DNA of 64,000 nucleotides from Mycobacterium sp. Aquia_213 (lineage in GTDB: Bacteria > Actinomycetota > Actinomycetes > Mycobacteriales > Mycobacteriaceae), in assembly GCF_026625985.1 (NCBI RefSeq), contig NZ_CP113116.1:1612001-1676000 (forward strand), given 5' to 3'. This document shows positions 51,689-60,279 of the stretch, one piece after another. Below the pieces are notes generated by a model. That model did no database searches. It was not told where the DNA came from and saw only the letters and a program-made list of their open reading frames with translations. Numbering within the stretch: the first letter of the stretch is position 1; each line of letters starts with the position of its first letter. The position numbers and the translations under genes were made by a program.

Positions 51689-52309
51689 TCACGGCTGGTG
51701 GGGTAGCAGGCGGACCATCAGGCCGTTGGCTTCGCTGAGCAGCGATCCATCGGCCGATGTCATCGTCGAGGAGATGAAGACTTTCCGGCCGTCGGTATCG
51801 CTGATGCGGCCTTGTGCGATCAATGGTTCGTCGATCGGGGTGATCTTGCGGTAGTCGACGTGCAGGTACGCGGTGCGGGTCGGGCGAATGCCCGCGGTGG
51901 AAACCACCATGCCGAACAGCCAGTCGTAGAACAGCGGGATCATGCCGCCGTGCACGGCGTTGTTGCCGCCCACGTGGGACCGGGTGAAGTGCCCGTGCAT
52001 CGTGACGCCGTCGGGTCCGGATTCCGTCAGGGTCCACGGCGGTAGCAGCGGATGCCCGAGCCCGGGCAGTTCGAGGACGCGGCCGGCGGGTGCCACGTGC
52101 TCCGGAGCCTGGTGGCCGTCGAGCAAGGCGGACGCGTTTTCGACGAGCTGTGCGGCGCTTGCCCAGATCGAGCTGTCCGGGTTGGTGGACACCGTCAGAT
52201 CCTGCAAACGGCGCATCGCCGCAGCGAATCGGCCTAGTTCGGGCGGTGCGTTTTCGACCGGCGAGATTTGCGGAAACCCGCCGCGGGTGCCGGAGGCGGT
52301 GTCGGTCAT
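51689..52309 (-). CDS. Hotdog-fold thioesterase (PaaI-like)
   Basis: A 206-residue protein with a C-terminal hotdog domain: HFTRSHVGGNNAVHGGMIPLFYDWLFGMVVSTAG (HGG followed by an Asp), TAYLHVDYRKITPIDEPL and KVFISSTMTSADGSLLSEANGLMVRLLP. It likely cleaves a CoA thioester of the pathway. The N-terminal 100 residues are like those of the 25.1 kb thioesterase in being a separate segment. It overlaps the isochorismatase-like gene upstream by four bases. Confidence 0.84.
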   Translation of the reverse strand: MTDTASGTRGGFPQISPVENAPPELGRFAAAMRRLQDLTVSTNPDSSIWASAAQLVENASALLDGHQAPEHVAPAGRVLELPGLGHPLLPPWTLTESGPDGVTMHGHFTRSHVGGNNAVHGGMIPLFYDWLFGMVVSTAGIRPTRTAYLHVDYRKITPIDEPLIAQGRISDTDGRKVFISSTMTSADGSLLSEANGLMVRLLPHQP

Positions 52310-52941
52310 GAGGATCCTTTGGCCTGCTGCTGCCATACCTGGAGCAGATCGTCGGTCGTGGTGATCGTTGCCAGCAGCGACAGCGTGTTGGCTATCATCG
52401 CAGCACCGTACTCGGTGGGGATGCCCGCCACGGCGTCGGCGGGGATGACGACGCGGTAGGCCGCGTTGACCGCATCCATCACCAGGTTGGGGATCGCGAT
52501 GTTCAGCGAAACACCGACCACGACGATCGTGGACACCCCGAGGTTGCGCAGTACCGCGTCGAGGTCGGTGCCGCCCATCGGTCCCACGCCGTGCCACCTG
52601 CGCAGCACCAGATCGCTTGGTTGGGGCCCTAATTCGGGAAGCACTTCGGCTCCCGGTGTGCCCGGGGCGATGTCGACCGCGCCGCGACTCATGGTGAAGA
52701 TCTTGGCGTTGTGGTTGGACCCCAGCCCGTCGCGGCGCCGTTGCACCAAGCAGTGCACGATGGGCACGCCGGCCGCCCGCGCGGCCGGCAGCAGCCGCAC
52801 GATGTTGGGCAGCGCCTCGCGTCGCGCTTCCTCGGCGAGCATGGCCAACCCGGCATCGGGGCCGATGACCGCACCCTGGCACTCCTGGGCGACGATCGCG
52901 GTACGTCCGGGCTCGAGGACGTCGACGAGTCGGCGGCTCAT
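52306..52941 (-). CDS. Isochorismatase-like cysteine-hydrolase-fold protein with degenerate triad
   Basis: A 211-residue protein with the cysteine hydrolase fold. The Asp-Lys-Cys triad of the family appears changed: the DMQ motif reads ECQ (TAIVAQECQG), the lysine position is Arg (LVLRRWHG) and the catalytic cysteine segment GVxTxxCV reads GVSLNIAIPN, with Ala at the cysteine. It may be inactive or use another chemistry. The ATG at 52941 overlaps the Rieske gene stop. Second gene of the operon, between the Rieske oxygenase and a thioesterase. Confidence 0.82.
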   Translation of the reverse strand: MSRRLVDVLEPGRTAIVAQECQGAVIGPDAGLAMLAEEARREALPNIVRLLPAARAAGVPIVHCLVQRRRDGLGSNHNAKIFTMSRGAVDIAPGTPGAEVLPELGPQPSDLVLRRWHGVGPMGGTDLDAVLRNLGVSTIVVVGVSLNIAIPNLVMDAVNAAYRVVIPADAVAGIPTEYGAAMIANTLSLLATITTTDDLLQVWQQQAKGSS

Positions 52942-53930
52942 GCCGGTACGTCGTAGAACTGCGTCGCCCATTTTCGTAGTGCCATATAGCCTTTCGCGTC
53001 GACCTTGGACAATGCCGGATGTTCGACGTACTTCTGGTAGCGCCAGATTTGCAGGTCGTCGAAGACCGTGGACAGGAACTGCTTTTCGATCACGTCGCGC
53101 AGTTTGCCCTGCGGCACGTCGGAGTCATCGCCCGGGATGCGTGGCCACCAAATCGAGTAGAAGAGGTCCGAAACTTCGTCGTCGACCGGCGTGCAGGTGA
53201 AAATCAGGCGATGATTCTGCGCGCCCTCGAAGACGCTGATCGCCCCGCCGAGACCGAATAGGTGGCTGTGGAACCGTAAGGCGAGATCGTCCGGATTGTC
53301 GCTGCGCGCGTCCGGCCAGCCCGCGATGAATTGCCATTCCTGGTCGACGATCTTCCAGTCCAGCACCCGCGGCGTCACCGTCGCGTGGTGGACGTACTCG
53401 AAATGGGCGCTGTCGGGGGCGTTCTCCGCGACGATCTGCGGATGCACCGGCTCGCGCTCGGCGCGCCGGGAGAACTCCGGATATGCCCGGTAGTAGCCCG
53501 CCGGGTCCGTCTCGAACTGCGGGAACTTTCGGAAGATGTCCGGCATCTCCCACTGCGGCTCCTTGCCATCCGGGTGATGCCAGATGAACACGCAGTCGTA
53601 TTGCTCCTGCACGGGATACGACTTCAGCCGCAGCGCTCTGTTGGGGCGGTCCGGCTGGTAGGGGATGTACCGGTTGGTGCCGTCCGGGCCCCAGCGCCAG
53701 CCGTGGAAGGGGCACTCGACGCAGTCGCCGATGACCTTGCCGCCGTGACCGATGTGGGCGCCGAGGTGTTTGCAGTGTGCTTCCAGCACGTGCAACTCGC
53801 CCGACTCGTCGCGATAGGCGACGAGATCCTCGCCGAAGTACTGCAGCGGCCGCACTTCGCCAACGGGGAATTCCGGGGACCACCCGACCATGAACCACCC
53901 GGTGACCTTCCAGGTAAACGGGACTTTCAC
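52938..53930 (-). CDS. Rieske [2Fe-2S] oxygenase, KshA-like
   Basis: A 330-residue oxygenase subunit. The Rieske cluster ligands are C53-K-H55 and C73-P-F-H76. The mononuclear iron site is N170, D173, H176 and H181 (NAPDSAHFEYVHH). Length and motif spacing are like the 3-ketosteroid 9-alpha-hydroxylase oxygenase KshA. It probably hydroxylates a cyclic substrate with electrons from a separate reductase not encoded here. First gene of a six-gene operon; operator site 5 lies 27 bases upstream. Confidence 0.92.
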   Translation of the reverse strand: MKVPFTWKVTGWFMVGWSPEFPVGEVRPLQYFGEDLVAYRDESGELHVLEAHCKHLGAHIGHGGKVIGDCVECPFHGWRWGPDGTNRYIPYQPDRPNRALRLKSYPVQEQYDCVFIWHHPDGKEPQWEMPDIFRKFPQFETDPAGYYRAYPEFSRRAEREPVHPQIVAENAPDSAHFEYVHHATVTPRVLDWKIVDQEWQFIAGWPDARSDNPDDLALRFHSHLFGLGGAISVFEGAQNHRLIFTCTPVDDEVSDLFYSIWWPRIPGDDSDVPQGKLRDVIEKQFLSTVFDDLQIWRYQKYVEHPALSKVDAKGYMALRKWATQFYDVPA

Positions 53931-53956
53931 GGCGGCTCCTCCCAGGTTCTGCTAGA

Positions 53957-53975
53957 TACTAAGCCCGTTACAGTA
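53957..53975. promoter_or_regulatory. 19-bp operator of the TACTGTA-N5-TACAGTA family, site 5
   Basis: TACTAAGCCCGTTACAGTA: the right half is the consensus, the left half keeps TACT. It lies 27 bases from the start of the Rieske operon and 52 bases from the divergent SnoaL/monooxygenase operon. Confidence 0.65.
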
Positions 53976-54026
53976 TAGATTTCAGCAGGTCCTCAGAAGT
54001 TCGTCCAGGGCGCGGCAGGGAGCGTG

Positions 54027-54491
54027 ATGACGCAAGCGGTTGTCTCGACGGCTGATGAGCTGGAAGAGCTTCGGAAATTGAAGGCGCGGTACTGCCGTTT
54101 TCTGGACACCAAAGACGTCGAATCCTGGCGTGGCGTATTCACCCCCGACGTGGTGGTCACCCTGGACATGGCGGTCTCCACCGCCGGCGCGGACCCGATG
54201 ACCGCACCGCCGATCGAGGGCGTCGACAACTTCGTCCCCACCGTGCTGGGTGGTCTGGAAGGCGTGGCCACCATGCACCATTGCCACACCCCGGAGTTGA
54301 CCCTCACCTCGGCCACCACCGCCACCGGCATCTGGGCGATGGAGGATCTGCTCATCTTCGGCGACGGCCGCGAGATGCACGGCGCGGGCCATTACCGCGA
54401 GACCTACGAGAAGACGGACGGCTCCTGGCGGATCAAGAGCCTGCACCTGACCCGAACGGTCCTGAAGATAAGCGGAGGTGACGATGCCTGA
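54027..54491 (+). CDS. SnoaL-like (NTF2-fold) protein
   Basis: A 154-residue protein of the SnoaL-like group: ELEELRKLKARYCRFLDTKDVESWRGVFTPDVVVTLDM, MHHCHTPELTLTSATTATGIWAMEDLLIF and HYRETYEKTDGSWRIKSLHLTRT. Members include dehydratases, isomerases and ring-modifying enzymes acting on cyclic substrates. The ATG at 54027 follows AGGGAGCG. It opens a five-gene plus-strand operon and overlaps the flavin monooxygenase start by eight bases. Confidence 0.86.
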   Translation: MTQAVVSTADELEELRKLKARYCRFLDTKDVESWRGVFTPDVVVTLDMAVSTAGADPMTAPPIEGVDNFVPTVLGGLEGVATMHHCHTPELTLTSATTATGIWAMEDLLIFGDGREMHGAGHYRETYEKTDGSWRIKSLHLTRTVLKISGGDDA

Positions 54492-56106
54492 AGCCGATAC
54501 ATCCGTCGATGTACTGGTGATCGGTGCCGGGTTCTCCGGCCTCTACATGCTGCACCGGCTGCGCCAGCTGGGCATTCGTACCCGGGTGCTGGAGATGGCC
54601 GAAAACGTCGGCGGCACCTGGCTGTTCAATCGTTACCCCGGTGCGCGATGTGACATCGAAAGTATCGAGTACTCCTACAGCTTCTCCGAAGAGATTCAGC
54701 AGGAATGGGTCTGGACGGAGTCGATGCCGGCCCAGCCCGAGATCGAGGCGTACCTGAATTTCGTCGCCGACCGGTTGGACCTGCGTCGCGATATTGCGTT
54801 CCACACCAAGGTCGTAGCGATGGAGTTCGACGAAGCGGCCGCGGTGTGGCTGGTGCGCACCGAGTCCGGCGAGTCCTTCGTCACCCCGTTCGTCGTCGCG
54901 GCCTCCGGCATCCTGTCGGTGCCGCTGGAGCCCGACATCCCCGGAATGGGGACGTTCGCCGGAACGTCGCTGTTCACCAGCCGCTGGCCCAAGGAGGGCT
55001 TCGACCTCACCGGAAAACGGGTCGGCGTGATCGGCACCGGCTCCACCGGGGTTCAGCTCATCCCCGTCGTGGCTCAACAAGCCTTGCAGCTCTGTGTCTT
55101 TCAGCGTTCACCCGCATATACCTTGCCCTGGCGCGTGCACCAGTTCGAACCCGGCGAGCTGGACGAGATGAAGGGCCGATACGGCGAGATCCGGGAAGCC
55201 CAGCGTGCCCACCCGATCGGGGCGGCGCGGCTGAGCGCCTTTTCCGTGCTGCTGGAAATGCTGAGCAGCCCGCCGATCAAAGCGGCGTCGCGCGAAGAGC
55301 AATTGCGTGCCATCGAGGACAACGGTGTGATGGGCGCGCTCAACTGGAGCGACATCTTCTTCGACATCGAAGCCAATCGGATGGCCGGCCAGCTGTACGG
55401 CGAGGCGGTGGCCCGCATCGTCAAGGATCCGCAGACGGCGGCATCGTTGGTGCCCGTGCATCCGTTCGCGTGCAAGCGCCCGATCATCGATCAGGGCTAC
55501 TACGAGACGTTCAACCGGGACAACGTCACGCTCGTCGACCTGCGCAAGGCGCCGATTCGCGAAATAACACCGGACGGTATCCGCACCGAGACCGATGAAT
55601 ACGAGCTCGACGTGATCATCTACGCGACCGGGTTCGACGCGATGACGGGTGCGCTGTCCCGCATCGACATCCAGGGCCGCGACGCGATGTCGCTCGGCGA
55701 GTTCTGGGCCACCGAGGGGCCGCTGTCCTACCTCGGGCTGGCGGTCGCCGGCTTCCCGAACCTGTTCACCATCCAGGGCCCGGGCAGCCCGAGTGCGGCC
55801 ACGAACTTCGTCGCGGCGCTGGAACAACATGTGGAGTGGATCAGCGATTGCATCGCGCATCTGCGCGACAACGGAATCCGCACGATCGAGGCGCTCAGTA
55901 CCGCACAGCAGGAATGGATCGACCACGCCACCGCGCTCGTCGCACCGACGGTGTTAGTTCACCCATCCTGCAACTCGTGGTACAACGGCGGCAACGTGCC
56001 CGGAAAGAAGCGGATGTACATGGGCTATACCGGCGGAATCCCCGAATATCGGCGCCGCTGCGACGAAATCGCCGCCCGCGGATATGCCGGCTTCAAGTTG
56101 GCTTAG
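54484..56106 (+). CDS. Flavin-dependent monooxygenase, Baeyer-Villiger type, with altered fingerprint
   Basis: A 540-residue flavoprotein of the CHMO-like group: FAD motif VIGAGFSGLYMLHRL, GGTWLFNRYPGARCDIES, NADP motif VIGTGSTGVQ, and ATGFDAMTGALSRIDI. The Baeyer-Villiger fingerprint FxGxxxHxxxWP reads FAGTSLFTSRWP (about residues 159-170), with Phe in place of the His. It probably inserts oxygen next to a ring ketone or acts as a related oxygenase. The ATG at 54484 lies five bases after GGAGG. Second gene of the operon after operator site 5. Confidence 0.9.
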   Translation: MPEADTSVDVLVIGAGFSGLYMLHRLRQLGIRTRVLEMAENVGGTWLFNRYPGARCDIESIEYSYSFSEEIQQEWVWTESMPAQPEIEAYLNFVADRLDLRRDIAFHTKVVAMEFDEAAAVWLVRTESGESFVTPFVVAASGILSVPLEPDIPGMGTFAGTSLFTSRWPKEGFDLTGKRVGVIGTGSTGVQLIPVVAQQALQLCVFQRSPAYTLPWRVHQFEPGELDEMKGRYGEIREAQRAHPIGAARLSAFSVLLEMLSSPPIKAASREEQLRAIEDNGVMGALNWSDIFFDIEANRMAGQLYGEAVARIVKDPQTAASLVPVHPFACKRPIIDQGYYETFNRDNVTLVDLRKAPIREITPDGIRTETDEYELDVIIYATGFDAMTGALSRIDIQGRDAMSLGEFWATEGPLSYLGLAVAGFPNLFTIQGPGSPSAATNFVAALEQHVEWISDCIAHLRDNGIRTIEALSTAQQEWIDHATALVAPTVLVHPSCNSWYNGGNVPGKKRMYMGYTGGIPEYRRRCDEIAARGYAGFKLA

Positions 56107-56125
56107 CTGGTTTAAGGTGAGCGGC

Positions 56126-57253
56126 ATGTCATGGGCGACGCGCGGGTTTGATATCGGCCGCGAACTGGGCTTGGTGCTGCCGCGCACGGTGGCCGGCCTC
56201 AACGAATCAACCGGCTGGGTCCCGGCGTCACCGCGGGGAGTGCGCCAGTTCGGCGAGGTCATGTTGGACGAACTTGTGCTGAGCGGCTTTTCGCTGCTGG
56301 GCGGAAACCTGACCAAAGACATCCGGCCGCTCAGCGCGTGCACACCCGCGGCCGAGGAGCTGTCGGCGCTGGGCATCGACGGCGCGCATGGCGCGCCAAA
56401 ACCCTTGCAGGTGAAGTCGATACGGCGACACCGTATCGGCGGACTGGCATACGAGCGGATGACGTTCGAGCATGACCCGGAGCTGCCGGCGACGCTGGCG
56501 GCCGAGGGTCTGAGTGGTCCGGCGACGGCAGTGGTGCACCTGTGCCGCCACCGCGACCGGCCCCGGCCGTGGCTGATCTGGGTGCACGGGGCCGGCCAGG
56601 GCGGCACCGAGGATCTGTTGCTGTCTCGCATCGGCCACATCCACCACACGCTGGGGTTCAATGTCGCGATGCCGGTGCAGCCGGGTCACGGGTGCCGGCG
56701 CCGCGAATGGCCGGCCTATCCGGACATGGATCCCCTCGGCAACGTCGCGGGCATGATGCGCTCGGTGTCGGAGGTGCGCGCCGTGGTGCGCTGGGCGCAA
56801 CCGCAAGCCAGCGTCCTTGTGGTGTCCGGCATTTCGATGGGCACCCCGGTCGCCGCGCTGGTGTCGCACCTGGAGCGCGACATCGACGCGGTGGCGCTGT
56901 ACACCCCGATTCTGGGGCTCAACGCGATGATCGCCCGGCATCTTTCGCGCTGGGGGTCGGCGCGCGATGGATTCCGGGATCTGCTGGAATCCCCGGTGGT
57001 GGCGCAATTGACGTCGGTGATCGACCCGCTGGCGGTCGATCCGGCACCGCCGCCGCAGCGCCGGCTCATCGTCGGGGCGTGGCACGATCGCATGGCGATG
57101 CGTGAGCCCACCGACGCGTTGCAGGAACGCTGGGGCGGTCAGCTGTATTGGTACGACGGCGGCCACGTCGGCCACATATTCTCCCGTCGCGTGCAAAAGG
57201 TTTCCGAGCGATTTCTGCGCGAGGTGGTAGACGAACCGGTATCGCAGCGATGA
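56126..57253 (+). CDS. Alpha/beta hydrolase
   Basis: A 375-residue protein with an alpha/beta-hydrolase domain in its second half: WLIWVHGAGQGG (oxyanion region), nucleophile S237 in VVSGISMGTPVA, Asp in VGAWHDRMAM and His in YDGGHVGHIFSRR. The N-terminal 130 residues are a separate segment. It may open a lactone made by the monooxygenase encoded just upstream. The ATG at 56126 is 19 bases after the monooxygenase stop; its own stop overlaps the next ATG. Confidence 0.85.
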   Translation: MSWATRGFDIGRELGLVLPRTVAGLNESTGWVPASPRGVRQFGEVMLDELVLSGFSLLGGNLTKDIRPLSACTPAAEELSALGIDGAHGAPKPLQVKSIRRHRIGGLAYERMTFEHDPELPATLAAEGLSGPATAVVHLCRHRDRPRPWLIWVHGAGQGGTEDLLLSRIGHIHHTLGFNVAMPVQPGHGCRRREWPAYPDMDPLGNVAGMMRSVSEVRAVVRWAQPQASVLVVSGISMGTPVAALVSHLERDIDAVALYTPILGLNAMIARHLSRWGSARDGFRDLLESPVVAQLTSVIDPLAVDPAPPPQRRLIVGAWHDRMAMREPTDALQERWGGQLYWYDGGHVGHIFSRRVQKVSERFLREVVDEPVSQR

Positions 57254-57630
57254 CGGCCACCCGGACGGCGCGCGAAGTCGTCGAGCTCTACAACCTGGTG
57301 GTGTGGAACAAACGCGATTTCGCGCTCGCCGAGGAGTTGATCGGAGACACGATCACCCGGCACGAGGTGGGTGAGGCGACAGTGCTCACGCACGAGCAGG
57401 CAGTCAACCGCATCATCGATCACTGGGCCATGTTCGAGACCATCCGATTCGACCTGAACCTGGTGGTCGCCGGTGATGACGGCGAACACGTGGCGATCGT
57501 CTACCAGTCGCCGATGACGCTCAAGGACGGTGGAGAAGTCGAAGTCGCCAGCATGGAGATCTTCCGCGTCGTCGCCGGAAAGATCACCGAAGTCTGGAAT
57601 TGTGGCTACAAGCAAGGAGTTTGGAGTTGA
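57250..57630 (+). CDS. SnoaL-like (NTF2-fold) protein
   Basis: A 126-residue protein of the SnoaL/polyketide-cyclase group: TAREVVELYNLVVWNKRDFALAEELIGDTITRHEVGE, FDLNLVVAGDDGEHVAIVYQ and MEIFRVVAGKITEVWNCGYKQGVW. The C-terminal FRVxxGKITEVW is the hallmark of these lyase/isomerase-type proteins. It is not close to the SnoaL protein at the head of the operon. Start and stop both overlap neighbours by four bases. Confidence 0.86.
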   Translation: MTATRTAREVVELYNLVVWNKRDFALAEELIGDTITRHEVGEATVLTHEQAVNRIIDHWAMFETIRFDLNLVVAGDDGEHVAIVYQSPMTLKDGGEVEVASMEIFRVVAGKITEVWNCGYKQGVWS

Positions 57631-58661
57631 CCGAGACACTCGACGAATTGGGCTACTACCTGCTGGCCGGGGCCGGAGGTGAGGGTCCGGCGACGTTGAT
57701 GGACGAGGCTCGCCGCGGTGAGGAGCTGGGCTTCGGCACCGCGTTCATCTCCGAGCGCTGGAACGTCAAGGAAGCGTCGTCTCTGGTCGGGGCGGCTTGT
57801 GCGGTGACCAACCGGATGCAGATCGCCACCGCCGCAACCAATCACAACACGCGGCATCCGCTGATCACCGGTTCGTGGGCGACCACGATGCACCGGCTCT
57901 CGCGTGGCCGGTTCACGTTGGGTATCGGCCGCGGCATCGCCGCGATCTACGGCGCGTTCGGCATCCCGGCGGTCACGACCGCACAGATGGAGGATTGGGC
58001 GCAGGTCATGCGGCGCCTGTTCCACGGCGAGCTGATCTTCAATCACGAAGGCCCGATGGGCAAATACCCGATTCTGTTCCTCGACCCGGACTTCAACGAG
58101 GACATTCGATTGGCCCTGGTGGCGTTCGGGCCCAACACGCTCGCGCTTGGCGGTCGTGCCTTCGACGATGTCATCCTGCACACCTACTTCACGCCGGAGA
58201 CGTTGCAGCGCTGCGTAAAAACCGTGAAGACCGCGGCGGAGAAGGCGGGCCGCGATCCGGACAGCGTGCGGGTGTGGTCGTGCTTCGCCACGGTCGGCGA
58301 CCACCTTCCCGAAGAGTTGCGGCTGAAGAAGACCGTCGCCCGGCTGGCCACGTACCTGCAGGGTTACGGCGACCTGCTGGTGCGGACCAATGACTGGGAT
58401 CCCGCTGTGCTGGAACGGTTCCGGGCCGACTCCGTCGTCACCTCGATCGCCGGCGGGATCGACCACAAGGCCACGCCGGAGCAGATCGAGCACATCGCGA
58501 CGCTGATTCCCGACGAGTGGCTGGAGCCGTCGGCGACCGGGTCGGCGCAGCAATGTGCGGACCGCATTCGCAAAGAGTTCGAGTACGGCGCCGACGCGCT
58601 GATCATGCACGGCGCGACACCCGACGAGCTGGAGCCGGTGGTAGCCGAGTACCGGGCCTAA
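57627..58661 (+). CDS. F420-dependent LLM-class oxidoreductase
   Basis: A 344-residue luciferase-like TIM-barrel protein: EARRGEELGFGTAFISERWNVKEASSLVGAACAVTNRMQIATAATNHNTRHPLITGSWATTMHRLSRGRFTLGIGRG and WSCFATVGDH. LLM proteins of this type use coenzyme F420 to reduce or oxidise a substrate. TTG start at 57627, preceded by AGGAG and overlapping the upstream stop. It closes the monooxygenase operon. From memory it resembles the mycobacterial MSMEG_2249-type F420 families. Confidence 0.87.
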   Translation: MTETLDELGYYLLAGAGGEGPATLMDEARRGEELGFGTAFISERWNVKEASSLVGAACAVTNRMQIATAATNHNTRHPLITGSWATTMHRLSRGRFTLGIGRGIAAIYGAFGIPAVTTAQMEDWAQVMRRLFHGELIFNHEGPMGKYPILFLDPDFNEDIRLALVAFGPNTLALGGRAFDDVILHTYFTPETLQRCVKTVKTAAEKAGRDPDSVRVWSCFATVGDHLPEELRLKKTVARLATYLQGYGDLLVRTNDWDPAVLERFRADSVVTSIAGGIDHKATPEQIEHIATLIPDEWLEPSATGSAQQCADRIRKEFEYGADALIMHGATPDELEPVVAEYRA

Positions 58662-58695
58662 CGCCGGAACCCCTTGGCGTTCATGCCCGCAGAGC

Positions 58696-60192
58696 TCAGG
58701 GCAAAATCACCGTCCGGCTTACCGGCTCGGCGGCGGCCTGCCGCGCCGACAGCCCCCGAAGCAGGGAAGCCAGCAACGCCTCACGGGTCTCACGGGGATC
58801 GATGAGTTCGTCGAATCCCATGCTTTCGGCCGAGCGATAGGACGCCTGCAACTCGGCGTCGCGCAACTTCGCGGTGACGTCCTCGCCGGCGTGCGTCGCC
58901 CGGCCCAGCGCGGCCGCGCTCATGGCGCCCATCGTCGCGCCGGGATAGGCGAAGGTCGCGGACTGGCTGTCGAATCCCAACAGCGACATGACCATCGAGC
59001 CGAACCCGTAGGCCTTGCGCAGCGTCACGTGCAGCTTGACCGTGGTGGCCGCGGTCTGGGCGGCGAACATTCGCGCGCCGGCGCGCAGCACCCCGCTGCG
59101 CTCGGACCGGCTGCCCGGCAGCATGCCCGGATTGTCCGCGAAGAAGATGAGGGGCAGGTGGAATGAGTCGGCCACCATGATGAAATGCGCCGCCTTGTCC
59201 GCGGCCGCGGCGTCGATCGAGCCGGCGAGCACGTTGGGCTGATTCGCGACAACCGCGACCGGGTGACCACCGAGATGGGCGAGCGCGCAGATGATCGCCT
59301 TGCCGTACTGCGGCTGGACTTCGAACCAGTCGGGACGGTCGAAGACCACGTCGAGCACCGCGCGCATGTCATAGACGCGGCGGTTGTCGCGCGAGACGAT
59401 GTCGAGCAGCTCCGGCGTCGGACGCGGTTCGCTGTCCTCGTCGGCGGGCAGCGGCGACGGATACGACCATGCGCTGGGCGGGAAGTAGGACAGGTAGCGG
59501 CGGATGTCGGCGAGCACGGCTTCGTCGTCTTCGGCTACGTTGTGGATCACCCCGCTCGGCACGGCGGTGACAGGTCCGCCGAGCTCCTCTTTCGAGATCT
59601 CTTCTCCCGTCGACTCTTTGACGACCGGTGGCCCAGCGGTGAAGATCGCGCCTTGAGTGCTCATGATCCGGAAGTCGCACACCGGTGCCACCAGCGCGCC
59701 ATGCCCGGCCGAGGGTCCGAGCACGGCGGCGACCGTCGGCACCTTGCCCGAGCACTGCGCCTGGGCGAGCAGGTCGGTGGGGGCGCGCCCGTAATGCCCG
59801 CCACCGGGGCGGAAGCCGGCGCCTTCGAGCAACATCACCAGCGGAGTCTTGTCGCGCAGCGCCAGTTCGGCGATGCGGTAGCGCTTGGAGTTGCCGCCGG
59901 GTCCGATGCTGCCGGCCAACGTGGTGAAATCCTCGGCACCCAGCATCACCGGCGTGCCGTTGATCGAGCCCGACCCGACCACCAGCCCGTCGGCCGCGAC
60001 CTCGCCACCGACGAGCGTGCCGATTTCGCGGAAGGTGCCCTTGTCGAGCAGCCGCTCGATGCGTGCGCGGGCGTCGAGCTTGCCCTTTCCGCGGTGTTTG
60101 TCGAGGCGCTCGGGCCCGCCCATGCCCCACGCGTGCTGACGGCGACGGTCGAGATCGGAGAGCGTGTCCTCCCAATCCGGGGGTTTTGTCAT
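58696..60192 (-). CDS. Acyl-CoA carboxylase beta (carboxyltransferase) subunit-like protein
   Basis: A 498-residue carboxyltransferase of the AccD/PccB type: GGPERLDKHRGKGKLDARARIERLLDKGTFREIG, LEGAGFRPGGGHYGR, a crotonase-like second half with DSFHLPLIFFADNPGMLPGSRSERSGVLRAGARM and KAYGFGSMVMS. It needs a biotin carboxylase/BCCP subunit, and none is encoded nearby, so it either uses a remote partner or acts as a decarboxylase or other acyl-CoA enzyme. It stands alone between convergent LLM and divergent LLM genes; operator site 6 lies 58 bases upstream. Confidence 0.87.
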   Translation of the reverse strand: MTKPPDWEDTLSDLDRRRQHAWGMGGPERLDKHRGKGKLDARARIERLLDKGTFREIGTLVGGEVAADGLVVGSGSINGTPVMLGAEDFTTLAGSIGPGGNSKRYRIAELALRDKTPLVMLLEGAGFRPGGGHYGRAPTDLLAQAQCSGKVPTVAAVLGPSAGHGALVAPVCDFRIMSTQGAIFTAGPPVVKESTGEEISKEELGGPVTAVPSGVIHNVAEDDEAVLADIRRYLSYFPPSAWSYPSPLPADEDSEPRPTPELLDIVSRDNRRVYDMRAVLDVVFDRPDWFEVQPQYGKAIICALAHLGGHPVAVVANQPNVLAGSIDAAAADKAAHFIMVADSFHLPLIFFADNPGMLPGSRSERSGVLRAGARMFAAQTAATTVKLHVTLRKAYGFGSMVMSLLGFDSQSATFAYPGATMGAMSAAALGRATHAGEDVTAKLRDAELQASYRSAESMGFDELIDPRETREALLASLLRGLSARQAAAEPVSRTVILP

Positions 60193-60249
60193 GCGTCAGT
60201 CCTACCTCTTGCGGATGCGATCGTGCGCGCCTAGATGAGCAGGGTCACA

Positions 60250-60268
60250 TACTGGATTGCTTACTGTA
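60250..60268. promoter_or_regulatory. 19-bp operator of the TACTGTA-N5-TACAGTA family, site 6
   Basis: TACTGGATTGCTTACTGTA: the 7-5-7 layout is kept, with TACTGGA and TACTGTA as halves. It ends 12 bases before the ATG of the LLM gene and begins 58 bases from the carboxyltransferase start. The short distance to the ATG means that a bound repressor would cover the LLM promoter. Confidence 0.6.
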
Positions 60269-60279
60269 AAGTTACCCGC

